Assembly: GCA_002384855.1 (NCBI GenBank)
Contig: DGBP01000075.1
Location: forward strand, 1-64,000
DNA from: Nocardioidaceae bacterium UBA4001
GTDB taxonomy: Bacteria > Actinomycetota > Actinomycetes > Propionibacteriales > Nocardioidaceae
Direction of reading: 5' to 3'
Length of the DNA stretch: 64,000 nt
The translations under genes were made by a program, and so were the position numbers. Below, piece by piece: positions 21,661 through 32,500 of this stretch. The notes under the pieces were generated by a model. It searched no databases and was not told the origin of the DNA. It worked only from the letters and a program-made list of their open reading frames with translations. How positions within the stretch are numbered: position 1 is the first letter of the stretch; each line of letters opens with the position of its first letter.

Positions 21661-23195
21661 GCGAGTTCTCCCAACGTGTTCTGGACGGCGTCGAGGACGG
21701 CGCCGGTGCGGACGAGACCAACGGTGTGCTCGATCTCCGGTGACAGGTGCCGGTCGGGGCCGGGGCCGGGAACGGTCTGCCGGAGCAGCCGGAGTACGGC
21801 GGCCGTGGCCGGTGCGGGTTCCAGCGGGGCCCGGAGGTCGAGGGCCCGGGCGGCGGTGAGGATCTCGATCGCGACCACCCGGGTCAGCCCGTCGACGGAG
21901 CGGCGGAGCTTGCGGGCCGCGGACCACCCCATCGACACGTGGTCCTCCTGCATCGCGCTCGAGGGGATCGAGTCGACGCTCGCGGGGACGGCGAGGCGCT
22001 TGAGCTCCGAGACGATCGCGGCCTGGGTGTACTGGGCGATCATGTGGCCGGAGTCCACGCCGGGGTCGTCGGCGAGGAACGGCGGGAGGCCGTGGCTGCG
22101 CGCCTTGTCGAGGAACCGGTCGGTGCGACGCTCGGAGATCGAGGCCACGTCGGCGGCGACGATCGCGAGGAAGTCGAGGACGTAGCCGACCGGCGCGCCG
22201 TGGAAGTTGCCGTTGGACTCCACGCGTCCGTCGTCGAGGACCACGGGGTTGTCGACCGCGGAGGCCAGCTCGCGCTCGGCGACCCGCGCGGCGTGGTCGA
22301 CAGTGTCGCGGGCGGCGCCGTGCACCTGCGGCGAGCAGCGCAGGGAGTAGGCGTCCTGGACCCGGTTGCAGTCGGGCCCGCGGTGGCTCGCGACGACGCC
22401 GGAGTCCTTCAGGATCGCGGTGAGGTTCGCCGCCGACGCGGCCTGGCCGGGGTGGGGGCGCAGCGCCTGCAGGTCGGCGGCGAAGACCCGGTCGGTCCCG
22501 AGCTGGGCCTCCACCGACATGGCAGCCGCCACGTCCGCCGTACGCAGCAGCATGCGCAGGTCGGCGATCGCCATCACGAGCATGCCGAGCATGCCGTCGG
22601 TGCCGTTGATGAGGGCGAGCCCCTCCTTCGCGGCGAGCTCGACCGGCTCGAGGCCCGCGGCACGGAGGGCATCGGCGGCCGGCACCAGGGCGTCGCCCGC
22701 GTCGCGGACCTCGCCCTCACCCATCAGCGCGAGCGCGCAGTGCGACAGGGGCGCGAGGTCACCGGAGCAGCCGAGCGAGCCGTACTCCCGCACCACCGGC
22801 GTGATGCCGTGCGTCAGCATCGCGGCCATCGTCCGGGCCGTCTCCAGGCGGATGCCGGTGTGGCCCGAGGCGAGCGTCGAGAGGCGCAGCAGCATGAGCG
22901 CGCGCACCACCTCGCGCTCGACCTCGGGGCCGCTGCCGGCGGCGTGCGAGCGGACCAGGCTGCGCTGCAGCTGGGCGCGCATGTCGTTCGGGATGTGCCG
23001 GGTGGCCAGGGCGCCGAAGCCGGTGGAGATGCCGTACGCCGGTGTGGGGGACGCCGCGAGCACCTCCACGGCCTCACGAGCACGCTCGATCGCCGCGACG
23101 GCGTCCTCGGCGAGCTCGACGGCGGCGCCGTCACGGGCGACGGCGAGCAGGTCCTCGAAGGAGACGGGGCCGACCCCGACGTGCACGGTTGTCAT
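21657..23195 (-). CDS. hutH: Histidine ammonia-lyase HutH
   Basis: HutH removes ammonia from L-histidine to give urocanate, the first step of the pathway, using a self-made MIO cofactor. The 512-residue protein has YGISTGFGALA, the MIO-forming segment GSLGCSGDLAPLSH, INGTDGM and SSAMQEDHVSMG. The MIO triad reads Cys-Ser-Gly rather than the textbook Ala-Ser-Gly. I chose ATG 23195 (MTTVHVGVG); ATG 23204 is also possible. hutH and hutU overlap by 4 bp. The divergent IclR gene and its palindrome lie immediately upstream. Confidence 0.97.
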
Positions 23196-23249
23196 GGGTC
23201 TCATTCCACTGCCCCGAGGCGCTCCCGACCAGCCTCGCCGACGTCGTTG

Positions 23250-23267
23250 TGTCTCGGATCCGAGACA
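23250..23267. promoter_or_regulatory. Perfect 18-bp palindrome, probable IclR operator
   Basis: TGTCTCGGATCCGAGACA is a perfect 18-bp palindrome in the 91-bp gap between divergent hutH and the iclR-type gene. It lies just upstream of a TAGGCT -10-like box (23275-23280) and can control both genes. Confidence 0.7.
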
Positions 23268-23286
23268 GTAGGGCTAGGCTCGTCGG

Positions 23287-24042
23287 GTGGGACAGGTGCC
23301 GGCCGCGACGAGGGCGCTGCGCGTGCTGCGCTACCTCGCGTCCCAGGCCGACCCCGTGACGCTGCAGGCGATCGCGGCCGCCGTCGACCTGCCCCGGTCC
23401 ACGGCCTACCACCTCCTCGGCGTCATGGTGGAGGAGGGCTTCGTCGTCCACCTCGCCGAGGAGCACCGCTACGGCCTCGGAGTCGCGGCGTTCGAGGTGG
23501 GGTCCGGGTACGCCCGGCAGGAGCCGCTGCAGCGCATCGCCCGCCGGCTGCTCGCCCAGCTGGTCGACGAGGTGGGGCAGTCGGCGCACCTGGCCGTGCT
23601 GCACGGCCGCGACGTGCTGTACGTGGTCGAGGAGCGCGCACCGGGGCGCCCGCCGCTGGTCAGTGATGTCGGGGTCCGGTTGCCGGCACACCTGACCGCG
23701 AGTGGCAGGGCGATCCTCGCAGCGCTGCCGGCCGCGCAGGTGCGGGCTCTCTACCCCGACCGGTCGGTGTTCGTGGACCGGCACGGTGTGGGACCCGCCT
23801 CGCCGACCGCCCTGCGCCCCCTGCTCGCGGAGACCCGGCAACGCGGGTACGCCCTCGAGGACGGCGAGGTCACGCCCGGGTTCGCCTCCGTCGCGGCGGT
23901 CGTGCTCGACCACACCGGGCACCCCGCGGCGGGGGTCGCGGTCACCTATCCCACCGACGGCCCGCCGGACCTGCCCGCGACGATCGCCGCGACCCGTCGT
24001 ACCGCCTCCCGCCTCACCGCCCGCATCGGCGGCCACCCCTGA
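23287..24042 (+). CDS. IclR-family regulator, probable hut regulator
   Basis: The 251-residue protein has an N-terminal winged helix (about 5-65, ALRVLRYLASQADPVTLQAIAAAVDLPRSTAYHLL) and a C-terminal IclR effector domain (about 80-245, LPAHLTASGRAILAALP). It is divergent from hutH, with an 18-bp palindrome between them, so I infer that it controls histidine catabolism in response to a pathway metabolite such as urocanate. The GTG at 23287 follows a TAGGCT box by 6 nt, which fits a leaderless mRNA. Confidence 0.88.
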   Translation: MGQVPAATRALRVLRYLASQADPVTLQAIAAAVDLPRSTAYHLLGVMVEEGFVVHLAEEHRYGLGVAAFEVGSGYARQEPLQRIARRLLAQLVDEVGQSAHLAVLHGRDVLYVVEERAPGRPPLVSDVGVRLPAHLTASGRAILAALPAAQVRALYPDRSVFVDRHGVGPASPTALRPLLAETRQRGYALEDGEVTPGFASVAAVVLDHTGHPAAGVAVTYPTDGPPDLPATIAATRRTASRLTARIGGHP

Positions 24043-24133
24043 CCGCCGACCCGGTTCCTGTGCACACGCCGGCTGGCCGTGACCTGGACGGGCTCAGGTC
24101 GTTGCTGTGTGAAAGCGAGCTCGAGGAGTGGGC

Positions 24134-26797
24134 ATGTCGACGCAGAAGCACCCCGACGACGAGAACCGACCCGCACGCGCGGGACGACGCCTCGCCCTGG
24201 CGACCGGCCTCGCCACCGCCGTGGTCGCAGCGACCTTCGTGGTCCCCTCGCACGCCGGCGACCTGACCGCCGGGTCTGATCGCAGCGGCGCCGACCCGTT
24301 CGAGCGGTCGGTCGAGGAGGCGACGGCCACGGCGCTCGCGTCCGAGCAGGGAGGCCGTACGGCGGCCCGCGGCACCACCGACGACGGGCACGACCACGTC
24401 CACGACGACCCGGCCACGAAGAACCTCGTCTCGCGGTCCGCCGAGGACGACCCCACCGCCGAGGACCCCACCACCCCGGAGCAGGTCGAGGCCAACACCG
24501 AGGCCGTGGAGGCCCGCCGCCACCTCGGCGAACCCACCCTCCTCCCCGGCCCCCGCCGGGCCCCGAGGCGCACCGTCCCGGAGGACAGGTACGCCATGGC
24601 GGGCGGCTGCTACGCGCTCGGGGTCGACGGCCGCTGGGTGACGCGCGACGGTGACGGGTTCCGGGCCACGGCCGCCGACCCGGGCGACGCCGCGCCCCTG
24701 CACTTCCAGGCGACCGACCTGGGCAAGTACCTGCTCTACGGCGACCGGTCGGACTTCGTCTCCGCAGCCGACGGCCCCCTAACCGACGCCCCAGCGGCCG
24801 ACGGCGACCCGCTCGGCCTGACCGGGAGCGACCGGGTCGTCGCCGCCGACAGGCCGAGCCCCCGGGCCGACTGGACGGTGACGCGGCGTGAAGGGACCTT
24901 CCGCTTCCGCCTCCGGGGCGAGGGCAAGGTGCTCGGCGTCGACGCCGCCCGCAACCTCGTGCTCACCGACCGCCCGGCCGAGTTCGAGATCCGACGTACC
25001 GACTCCTGCGCGTCGTGGCCCGAGGTGAGCACCAACGTCGCGGGCCGGCCGCACCGGGGGGAGACCTCCTTCGCGGAGGTCCGCGGCTACGCCGACGCGC
25101 ACACCCACGGGATGGCCTACGAGTTCCTCGGCGGCGAGGTGCACTGCGGCAAGCCGTGGGACCCCTACGGCGTGGAGTACGCGCTCGTCGACTGCGACGA
25201 CCACCGCCTCAGCGACGGTAAGGGCGCGGCGCTGGAGAGCTTCCTCTCCGGCGACCCCGACGGCCACGACCCGGTCGGCTGGCCGACGTTCAAGGACTGG
25301 CCGGCGCCGGACTCCCTCACCCACGAGGGCACCTACTACAAGTGGATGGAGCGGTCCTGGCGCGGCGGCCAGCGGCTCTTCGTGAACCTGCTGACCGAGA
25401 ACAACAAGCTCTGCGAGATCTACCCGCTCAAGCGCAACAGCTGTGACGACATGGACTCGATCCGCCTGCAGGCCAAGCGGATGAAGGAGTTCGAGCGCTA
25501 CATCGACGCGCAGTCCGGCGGTCCGGGCGAGGGGTGGTACCGCATCGTGCGGTCACCGTTCGAGGCACGACGTGTCATCAACCAGGGCAGGCTCGCGGTG
25601 GTGATGGGCATCGAGACGAGCGTGGTCTTCGGCTGCACCATGAAGGCCGACATCCCCCAGTGCACCGGTGAGGACATCGAGCGGCAGCTCGACGAGATGC
25701 ACCGCCTCGGCGTGCGCCAGATGGAGCTGGTGAACAAGTTCGACAACGCCCTGTCGGGGGTCGCCGGCGACGAGGGCACCACCGGGGTCGTGGTGAACTC
25801 CGCCAACTTCCTCGAGACCGGCTCGTTCTGGGACATGCGGACCTGCCCGCAGGGGTTCGGCGAGGGCGTGCACGACAAGGAGCAGTACGCCGTACCGCGG
25901 GAGGTCTCGGACCGCGACCCGCTCTTCGGCGCGATCGCCCAGGAGTACGCCCCTCCCGTCGCGGTCCCCGTCTACCCGGGCGCGCCGCACTGCAACCGGC
26001 GCAACCTCACCGACCTCGGCGAGCTCACGATCCGCGGGCTGGCGGAGCGCAAGATGCTCTTCGACCCCGACCACATGAGCGTGCTCGCGCGGCAGGAGTC
26101 CCTCGACCTGGTCGAGTCGATGCGCTACCCGGGCGTGCTGTCGAGCCACTCGTGGTCCACCCCGGACGCCTACCCGCGGATCTCCTCGCTGGGCGGCTAC
26201 ATCGCGCCGTACGCCGGCGACAGCACCGGCTTCGTCGACAAGTGGAGGTACCACGTCGGGCGCGCGGACAGGAGGTTCTCCTTCGGCCTCGGCTTCGGCG
26301 CCGACATCAACGGCCTCGGCGCCCAGGGTGACCCTCGTGGCACCGACGCGGAGAACCCGGTCACCTACCCCTTCGAAGGCCTGGGAGGCGTCACCGTGCG
26401 CAGGCAGGTCAGCGGTGAGCGCGTCTACGACATCAACGTCGACGGCGTCGCCCACTACGGGCTCTACCCCGACTGGGTCGAGGACCTCCGCCGGCTCGCG
26501 GGCGACGACATCGTCACCGACCTGGCCCGAGGGGCGGAGGCGTACCTCCAGACGTGGGAGCGGGCCCAGGGCATCGCCGCCGACGCGTGCACGGGCGGGT
26601 CTGCCCTGCGGCGTGTGTCGGCCTTCCGCGACCTGCCGGCCGGGGCGACGACCCGCCGGGTGCTGTTCGCGATGGGCCAGCCGCACACCCGTGTCGGGGA
26701 CACCTACTCCTACTGCGCGCGCACGGCGTCGGGGGCGCGTACGACGGTCCGCGTGGAGTTCGACGCCCGCGGCCGCCTGCTGCGGGTCACCACCTGA
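24134..26797 (+). CDS. Large secreted M19-like (dipeptidase-type) metal hydrolase
   Basis: The 887-residue protein has a basic start and hydrophobic signal (RRLALATGLATAVVAATFVV, cleavage near PSHAG), so it is exported. Residues ~150-285 form a beta-rich module (GGCYALGVDGRWVTRDGDG...DLGKYLLYGDR) resembling a trefoil/fascin-type domain. The rest resembles renal-dipeptidase-like metal enzymes: ADAHTHGMAYEF (HxH), MGIETSVVFG, LVNKFDNALSGVAGD, LFDPDHMSV and LSSHSWSTPDAYPRI. Substrate is unknown. The ATG at 24134 has GAGGAG 5 nt upstream. A strong bidirectional hairpin terminator follows. Confidence 0.7.
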   Translation: MSTQKHPDDENRPARAGRRLALATGLATAVVAATFVVPSHAGDLTAGSDRSGADPFERSVEEATATALASEQGGRTAARGTTDDGHDHVHDDPATKNLVSRSAEDDPTAEDPTTPEQVEANTEAVEARRHLGEPTLLPGPRRAPRRTVPEDRYAMAGGCYALGVDGRWVTRDGDGFRATAADPGDAAPLHFQATDLGKYLLYGDRSDFVSAADGPLTDAPAADGDPLGLTGSDRVVAADRPSPRADWTVTRREGTFRFRLRGEGKVLGVDAARNLVLTDRPAEFEIRRTDSCASWPEVSTNVAGRPHRGETSFAEVRGYADAHTHGMAYEFLGGEVHCGKPWDPYGVEYALVDCDDHRLSDGKGAALESFLSGDPDGHDPVGWPTFKDWPAPDSLTHEGTYYKWMERSWRGGQRLFVNLLTENNKLCEIYPLKRNSCDDMDSIRLQAKRMKEFERYIDAQSGGPGEGWYRIVRSPFEARRVINQGRLAVVMGIETSVVFGCTMKADIPQCTGEDIERQLDEMHRLGVRQMELVNKFDNALSGVAGDEGTTGVVVNSANFLETGSFWDMRTCPQGFGEGVHDKEQYAVPREVSDRDPLFGAIAQEYAPPVAVPVYPGAPHCNRRNLTDLGELTIRGLAERKMLFDPDHMSVLARQESLDLVESMRYPGVLSSHSWSTPDAYPRISSLGGYIAPYAGDSTGFVDKWRYHVGRADRRFSFGLGFGADINGLGAQGDPRGTDAENPVTYPFEGLGGVTVRRQVSGERVYDINVDGVAHYGLYPDWVEDLRRLAGDDIVTDLARGAEAYLQTWERAQGIAADACTGGSALRRVSAFRDLPAGATTRRVLFAMGQPHTRVGDTYSYCARTASGARTTVRVEFDARGRLLRVTT

Positions 26798-26829
26798 CCG
26801 CCCGGCTCGCTCCTGCCGTCCACGAGCGC

Positions 26830-26888
26830 AGCTGCGCTGCGAAAAGGTCCTCGAGCACCCTCGTCCACGACCCTTTCGCAGCGCAGCT
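26830..26888. terminator. Bidirectional hairpin terminator
   Basis: Arms of 20 bp (26830-26849 AGCTGCGCTGCGAAAAGGTC and 26869-26888) pair with one mismatch around a 19-nt loop. It lies between the convergent M19-like gene and sppA and can serve both. Confidence 0.75.
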
Positions 26889-26942
26889 CACGCCACCGCC
26901 GCCTCATGGCAACGCAGGCCGGGCCGACCCGGTCAAACAGCC

Positions 26943-28712
26943 CTAGCGCAGCCGCCAGCCCACCGGCATCGAGAGCACGCCGTACGGCGCCACACCGGTC
27001 GTCACGAGCAGCCGCTCCACGACCGAGAGGCTCGAGGGCCCGCCTCCAGAGGCCCCAGAGCCCCCGAGGCCCCCGAGCCCGCCGAGGGCTGCGAGCCCCC
27101 CGAGCGCTGCGGTCGCGGCCGGCGACTCGCTGTTCTCCGGCGGCATGAACCGCTCGACCAGCGACGGCTTCGGCATCACCTTCAGCTCGACGTCCGCCCG
27201 CGCCAGCCCGGCCCGGGACGCCGCGGCGGCGATCGCCTGCTCGAGCCCGCCGAGCTCGTCGACGAGCCCGTGCCGCAGGGCGTCCGCACCGGTCCACACA
27301 CGGCCTCGGGCGAGCGCCCGGAGCTGCTCGACCTCCATGCCGCGGTCCTCGGCGGCCTTGGCGGTGAAGTCGTCGTAGACCCGGTCGAGCCATCGTTCGA
27401 CCCGCGCCCACTCGTCCTCGTCGAAGGGGCGGTCGGTGGAGAACATGTCGGCGTACCGGCCCGTCGACACCGACTCCCGGTTCACGCCGATCTTGCGCAG
27501 CATCTCGTGGATCACCTGCTTGCCGCCGAGCACGCCGATCGACCCGGTGAGGGTGCCCGCGCAGGCGACGACGTGGTCGGCCGGCATCGCGATGTAGTAG
27601 CCACCGGAGGCCGCGACGTCGGCCATCGACGCGACGACCGGGCGGCCGCTGCGTCGCAGGGCGAGCACCTCCCGCCGGATCGTGTCGGAGGCGACGTAGG
27701 AGCCGCCCGGGCTGTTGATACGCAGGACGACCGCCTTCACGTCGTCGTCCGAGGCGACCGTGCGCAGCGCGGCCGCCACGGTGTCGGAGCCGATGGACCT
27801 GCCGGAAAGCGGCGTGGAGCTGCTGCGGCCGAGATGGATCGGGCCGGCGGCGTGGATCATCGCGACGACCGGCCTGTTGCGTCGGGAGACGGCCGACCCG
27901 GCCTGGGCGAGGGCGCCCTTGCCGTAGCGCGTGACGTACCTCAGCTCCACGTCCCCGAGCCGGCGCCGGAGGTCGTCGTACACCTCGTCGCGATAGCCGA
28001 CCCGGTCGACCAGCCCGCGCTCACGTGCGACGGACGGGGACAGCGGCGCCTCCTCGACGGCGGCACGCACGTCCTCCTCGGACAGGCCCCGGCCGGATGC
28101 GACGTCGGCGACCAGCGTCTCCATCGCGGACTCGACGAGGCGGGTCAGCATCTCGCGGTTCGGCTCCGACATGGAGGAGCGCAGGAACGTCTCGGCGGCG
28201 CTCTTGTACTCGTGGCGTTGGCCGAGCTGGGTCTCCACCCCGAGCCGGTCGAAGGTGTCGCGCAGGAAGACCGCCTGGGCGACCGGGCCGACGAGCCCGA
28301 CGTCACCGCTGGGCTGTACCCAGACCTCGTCGAACGCGGTGGCGAGGTGGTAGCCGACGTTGCCGGGGCCCATCTCCCCGTAGGTCTCCGACCAGCAGAC
28401 CGTGCGCTTGCCCGCGGTGCGGAGCTCGGCCACCGCGGCGCGCAGCTCGTTCGACTGCGCGAGGGTGGGCTGCCTCGCGCCGACGTGGGCGACGAGCCCC
28501 ACGACGTGCTCGTCGGCGGCCGCCTTGTGCAGCGCCTCCACGACTCCGCGCAGCGTCGGCACGTGCATCGCCCGCAGGGCCTCGACGGGCGAGGCGGGCG
28601 GGCTCTCGAGGAGGCCGCGGGTCAGGTCGAGCTCGAGCAGGAGCCGGGCACCGGGGCGACGTGAGCCCAGGGCCGCACCGAGGGGGCCGGGGATCGGGAA
28701 CGAGGGCTTCAT
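26943..28712 (-). CDS. sppA: Signal peptide peptidase SppA (S49 family), long form
   Basis: The 589-residue protein has two tandem S49 domains, like the long SppA that clears signal peptides in the membrane. The N-terminal domain carries the general-base Lys in HEYKSAAE. The C-terminal domain carries NSPGGS and the nucleophile Ser in DVAASGGYYIA, followed by GSIGV. The C-terminal ~60 residues are unusual, with a Gly/Leu/Ala-rich stretch (LGGLAALGGLGGLGG) before the end. No clear N-terminal membrane helix is seen. A TAGGCT box (28719-28724) lies 6 nt before the ATG, so the mRNA is probably leaderless. Confidence 0.9.
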   Translation of the reverse strand: MKPSFPIPGPLGAALGSRRPGARLLLELDLTRGLLESPPASPVEALRAMHVPTLRGVVEALHKAAADEHVVGLVAHVGARQPTLAQSNELRAAVAELRTAGKRTVCWSETYGEMGPGNVGYHLATAFDEVWVQPSGDVGLVGPVAQAVFLRDTFDRLGVETQLGQRHEYKSAAETFLRSSMSEPNREMLTRLVESAMETLVADVASGRGLSEEDVRAAVEEAPLSPSVARERGLVDRVGYRDEVYDDLRRRLGDVELRYVTRYGKGALAQAGSAVSRRNRPVVAMIHAAGPIHLGRSSSTPLSGRSIGSDTVAAALRTVASDDDVKAVVLRINSPGGSYVASDTIRREVLALRRSGRPVVASMADVAASGGYYIAMPADHVVACAGTLTGSIGVLGGKQVIHEMLRKIGVNRESVSTGRYADMFSTDRPFDEDEWARVERWLDRVYDDFTAKAAEDRGMEVEQLRALARGRVWTGADALRHGLVDELGGLEQAIAAAASRAGLARADVELKVMPKPSLVERFMPPENSESPAATAALGGLAALGGLGGLGGSGASGGGPSSLSVVERLLVTTGVAPYGVLSMPVGWRLR

Positions 28713-28779
28713 CCGGCCAGCCTAGGCAGGCAGGATGGGTCCTGCCCCCGAACCGACCGGGCCCAGCCCAGGAGGAACC

Positions 28780-29391
28780 ATGACCACGCGCCGCGCCCTG
28801 CTCGTCGTCGACGTCCAGAACGACTTCTGCGAGGGCGGCTCCCTCGCCGTCTCCGGTGGCCGGGCCGTGGCCTCCGGCATCAGCGCCTTCCTGGCTGCGC
28901 ACGTGCACCGGTACGACGCCGTCATCGCGTCGCGAGACTGGCACGACGCCGGCTCGACGAACGGCGGCCACTTCGCCGAGCACGACCACCAGCTCGACTT
29001 CGCGACCCGCTGGCCGGCCCACTGCATCGCCGGGAGCGAAGGTGCGGACTACGCCCCCGAGCTGCAGCTGCCCCAGGACGTCCGGCACATCTTCAAGGGG
29101 ATGGGCGAGCCGGCGTACTCGATGTTCCAGGGGTTCGACGACGACGGCCGGCCGGTCATCGACCTGCTGCGGGGCATGCAGATCACCGACGTGGATGTGG
29201 TCGGCCTCGCCACCGACCACTGTGTGCGCGCCACCTCCCTCGACGCCCGGACCCACGACCTCGGCGTGCGCGTGCTCGGCGACCTCACAGCCGGCGTGGC
29301 CCCGGAGACGACCGTGCGGGCGCACGACGAGGTGCGGGGGGCGGGCGTGCGCCTCACGGACACCACGGCGATCGGCCTCCCCTGGCGCTGA
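28780..29391 (+). CDS. pncA: Nicotinamidase PncA
   Basis: PncA hydrolyses nicotinamide to nicotinate for NAD salvage in the cytoplasm. The 203-residue isochorismatase-fold protein has the catalytic triad Asp11 (VVDVQNDF), Lys106 (IFKGMGEPAYS) and Cys148 (LATDHCVRAT), plus the metal-binding DWHDAGSTNGGHF. The start has an AGGAGG ribosome-binding site. It is divergent from sppA across a 67-bp gap. The length is normal for actinobacterial PncA. Confidence 0.93.
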   Translation: MTTRRALLVVDVQNDFCEGGSLAVSGGRAVASGISAFLAAHVHRYDAVIASRDWHDAGSTNGGHFAEHDHQLDFATRWPAHCIAGSEGADYAPELQLPQDVRHIFKGMGEPAYSMFQGFDDDGRPVIDLLRGMQITDVDVVGLATDHCVRATSLDARTHDLGVRVLGDLTAGVAPETTVRAHDEVRGAGVRLTDTTAIGLPWR

Positions 29392-29477
29392 GCCCCGGCG
29401 CCGTACCCCCTGCGGCAGCCGCCCGGCGCCGTACCTCTCGGCTGCGGCCCGGCCGTAACCTCGCGGGCACCCTGAAG

Positions 29478-29490
29478 TTACTCTTGGGTA
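29478..29490. promoter_or_regulatory. TetR-type operator upstream of etfD, matching the fadE5 operator
   Basis: TTACTCTTGGGTA matches the site TTACTCGTCGGTA before the acyl-CoA dehydrogenase gene at 11 of 13 positions. It sits about 100 bp before etfD. A likely -10, TAGGCT, lies at about 29538-29543, about 50 bp upstream of the gene. Confidence 0.5.
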
Positions 29491-29591
29491 GGGCTTTTCT
29501 CACACCTCCGGCCCGCTGACCCCAGGAGCGGGGAGCCGTAGGCTCAGCGCACCCCAGCAGGTTGCACGCACGCCCCCGACGAGGAGCACAC

Positions 29592-32500
29592 ATGCAGATC
29601 TTCGCCATCGTGGTCTCCCTGAGCATCACGGCGGTCGCGGTCGCCCTGTTCGCCAGGACGGTCACCCACATGGTCCGGGTGATCCGGCTCGGGCAGCCGG
29701 TGGACCGCACCGACCAGCCCGGTCGCCGGCTCGCGACCCTGGTCAAGGAGACCCTGGGGCACACGCGGATGCTGCAGTGGACCAAGGTCGGCATCGCCCA
29801 CTGGTTCATCTTCGTCGGCTTCGGCCTGCTGTTCGCGACCCTCGTCAACGCCTACGGGCAGCTCTTCGACGCGCACTTCGTCCTGCCGGTGATCGGCCAC
29901 TTCCCGCCGTTCGAGTGGCTGACCGAGCTGTTCGCCTGGGCGATGGTCCTCGCGATCGTGCCGTTCATCGTCTACCGCGCGACGCGACCCAAGGAGCGGA
30001 CCCGCGGCGAGAAGGGCCGGTTCTACGGCTCGACGATGTGGCAGGGGTACTTCGTCGAGGCCGTCATCCTCCTGGTGGGCCTGGCGATCCTGTCTCTGCG
30101 GTTCTTCGAGTACGCCCTCGTCGAGGAGAAGTACCAGTCCGCCCTGCACTTCCCGCTCACGTCCTGGGTCGGCCAGGCCTTCACCGGTCTCTCCACCTCC
30201 ACGCTGGAGAACCTGATCTGGCTGGTCGCGATGCTCAAGATCGTCGTCTCCATGATCTGGATGCTGACCCTGGCGCTGACCCCGACCATGGGCGTGGCGT
30301 GGCACCGCTTCAGCGTCTTCTTCAACATCTTCTTCAAGCGCCGGGCCGACGGGGGTACGGCGCTGGGCGGACTGCCGCCGATGACGTCCGGCGGGAAGGT
30401 CATCGACTTCGAGGACCTCGAGGAGATGGACGAGGACACCGCCCTCGGGGTCGGCAAGGTCGAGGACTTCGCCTGGAAGGGCCTCCTCGACTTCACCACC
30501 TGCACCGAGTGCGGCCGCTGCCAGAGCCAGTGCCCGGCCTGGAACACCGACAAGCCGCTGTCGCCGAAGCTCCTGATCACCAACCTGCGCGACCACGCCT
30601 ACGCGAAGGCGCCCTACCTCCTCGCCGAGTCGGACGCCGAGCGGGAGCAGCTCGACGCCGCGGTGCTCACCGAGGCCGAACGCCCGCTGGTCGGGGAGAC
30701 CGAGGGTGACTGGGCGTGGATGCCCGAGGGCGGCGCGGTCATCGACTCCGACGTCCTGTGGTCGTGCACCTCCTGCGGTGCCTGCGTCCAGCAGTGCCCC
30801 GTCGACATCGAGCACGTCGACCACATCATGGACATGCGCCGCTACCAGGTGCTCGTCGAGTCGAACTTCCCCGCGGAGCTCAACGGCCTGTTCAAGGGCC
30901 TGGAGAACAAGGGCAACCCGTGGAACATGTCTCCCAACGCTCGCCTCGAGTGGGCCCAGGGCCTGCCGTTCGACGTGAAGGTCGTCGGTGAGGACATCGA
31001 GGACCTCGATGAGGTCGACTGGCTGTTCTGGGTCGGCTGCGCCGGCGCCTACGAGGACCGCGCGAAGAAGACCACCCGCGCCGTCGCCGAGCTGCTCGAC
31101 ATGGCCGGCGTCTCGTTCGGCGTCCTCGGCAACGGCGAGACCTGTACCGGTGACCCGGCCCGCCGCGCCGGCAACGAGTTCGTCTTCCAGGGCCTCGCGT
31201 CGCAGAACGCCGAGACGTTCAAGGAGATGAAGGTCAAGAAGGTCGTCTCGACCTGCGCCCACTGCTTCAACACCCTGAAGAACGAGTACTCCCAGTTCGG
31301 CGTCGAGCTCGAGGTCGTCCACCACACCCAGCTGCTGAACCGTCTCGTGCGCGAGGGCAAGCTCACCCCGGTCACGACCGACAGCGGCCCCAAGCGGTCG
31401 CTGACCTACCACGACCCGTGCTACCTCGGCCGGCACAACCAGGTGTACTCCCCGCCGCGCGAGCTCCTCAACGTCATCCCCGACGCCGAGCTCACGGAGA
31501 TGCCGCGCAACAGCGAGCGCTCCTTCTGCTGCGGCGCCGGCGGTGCCCGGATGTGGATGGAGGAGAAGCTCGGCGAGCGGATCAACCTCAACCGCACCAC
31601 CGAGGCGGTCGAGACCGGTGCCGACCAGATCGCCACGGGCTGCCCGTTCTGCCGCGTGATGCTCTCCGACGGGCTCACCGCGAAGCAGGCCGACGGCTCG
31701 GCCCGCGAGGAGGTCGAGGTCCTCGACGTGGCCCAGCTGCTGCTGGCGTCGGTCAAGGGCGAGTCCCGCAAGCCGGTGGCGGCGGGCGCTGCGGCCAAGT
31801 CCGGTGCGGGTGCCGCAGCCGCGGGTGGGGCCGGGGGTGGGGCTGCGCCGACCGCGGGCACCGTGACCGCGACCGAGGAGGTCGGCGCGAACGCCGCCGC
31901 CACCGAGGAGGAGAACCCCGAGGTCGAGACCAGCAAGCCGATCAGCTCGGGCTCGCTCTTCGACTCCGCCCCCGAGGCTGCGGACAAGGGCGACAGGCCG
32001 AGCGGTACGACGGGCACCTCGCTGTTCGACGCCGACACCGCCCCTGCCGCGGGTGCGTCCGCCGAGGCCCCGCCCGAGACCGAGCCCGAGACCGAGCCCG
32101 AGGCGGCGCCGGCCGACAGCAAGCCGTCGGGCGGATCGCTGTTCGACATCGCCCCCAGTGAGCCCGAGCCGGCGAAGGCAGAGGCGCCCGCGACGTCACC
32201 CGAGCCGGCCGCTCAGGCGACGGCGGTGCCGGACGCGGCGGACCGGGAGGAGTCAGAAGCAGCTGCACCGGAGCACTCCGGGAGCCCGGCGACCGAGGCG
32301 CAGGCACCCGCCGAGCAGCCCCAGGCCGAAGCTGCACCCGCCGAGAGCAAGATCGACTCGGCCGGCTCCCTGTTCGACATCGCCCCCAGTGAACCCGAGC
32401 CGGCGAAGCCCGCCTCGCAGCCGAAGTCCGCACCGCACGAGACGGCACCCGACGAGCCTGCCCCCGAGCCGGATGCGGCGGCACCGGACCAGACGGCACC

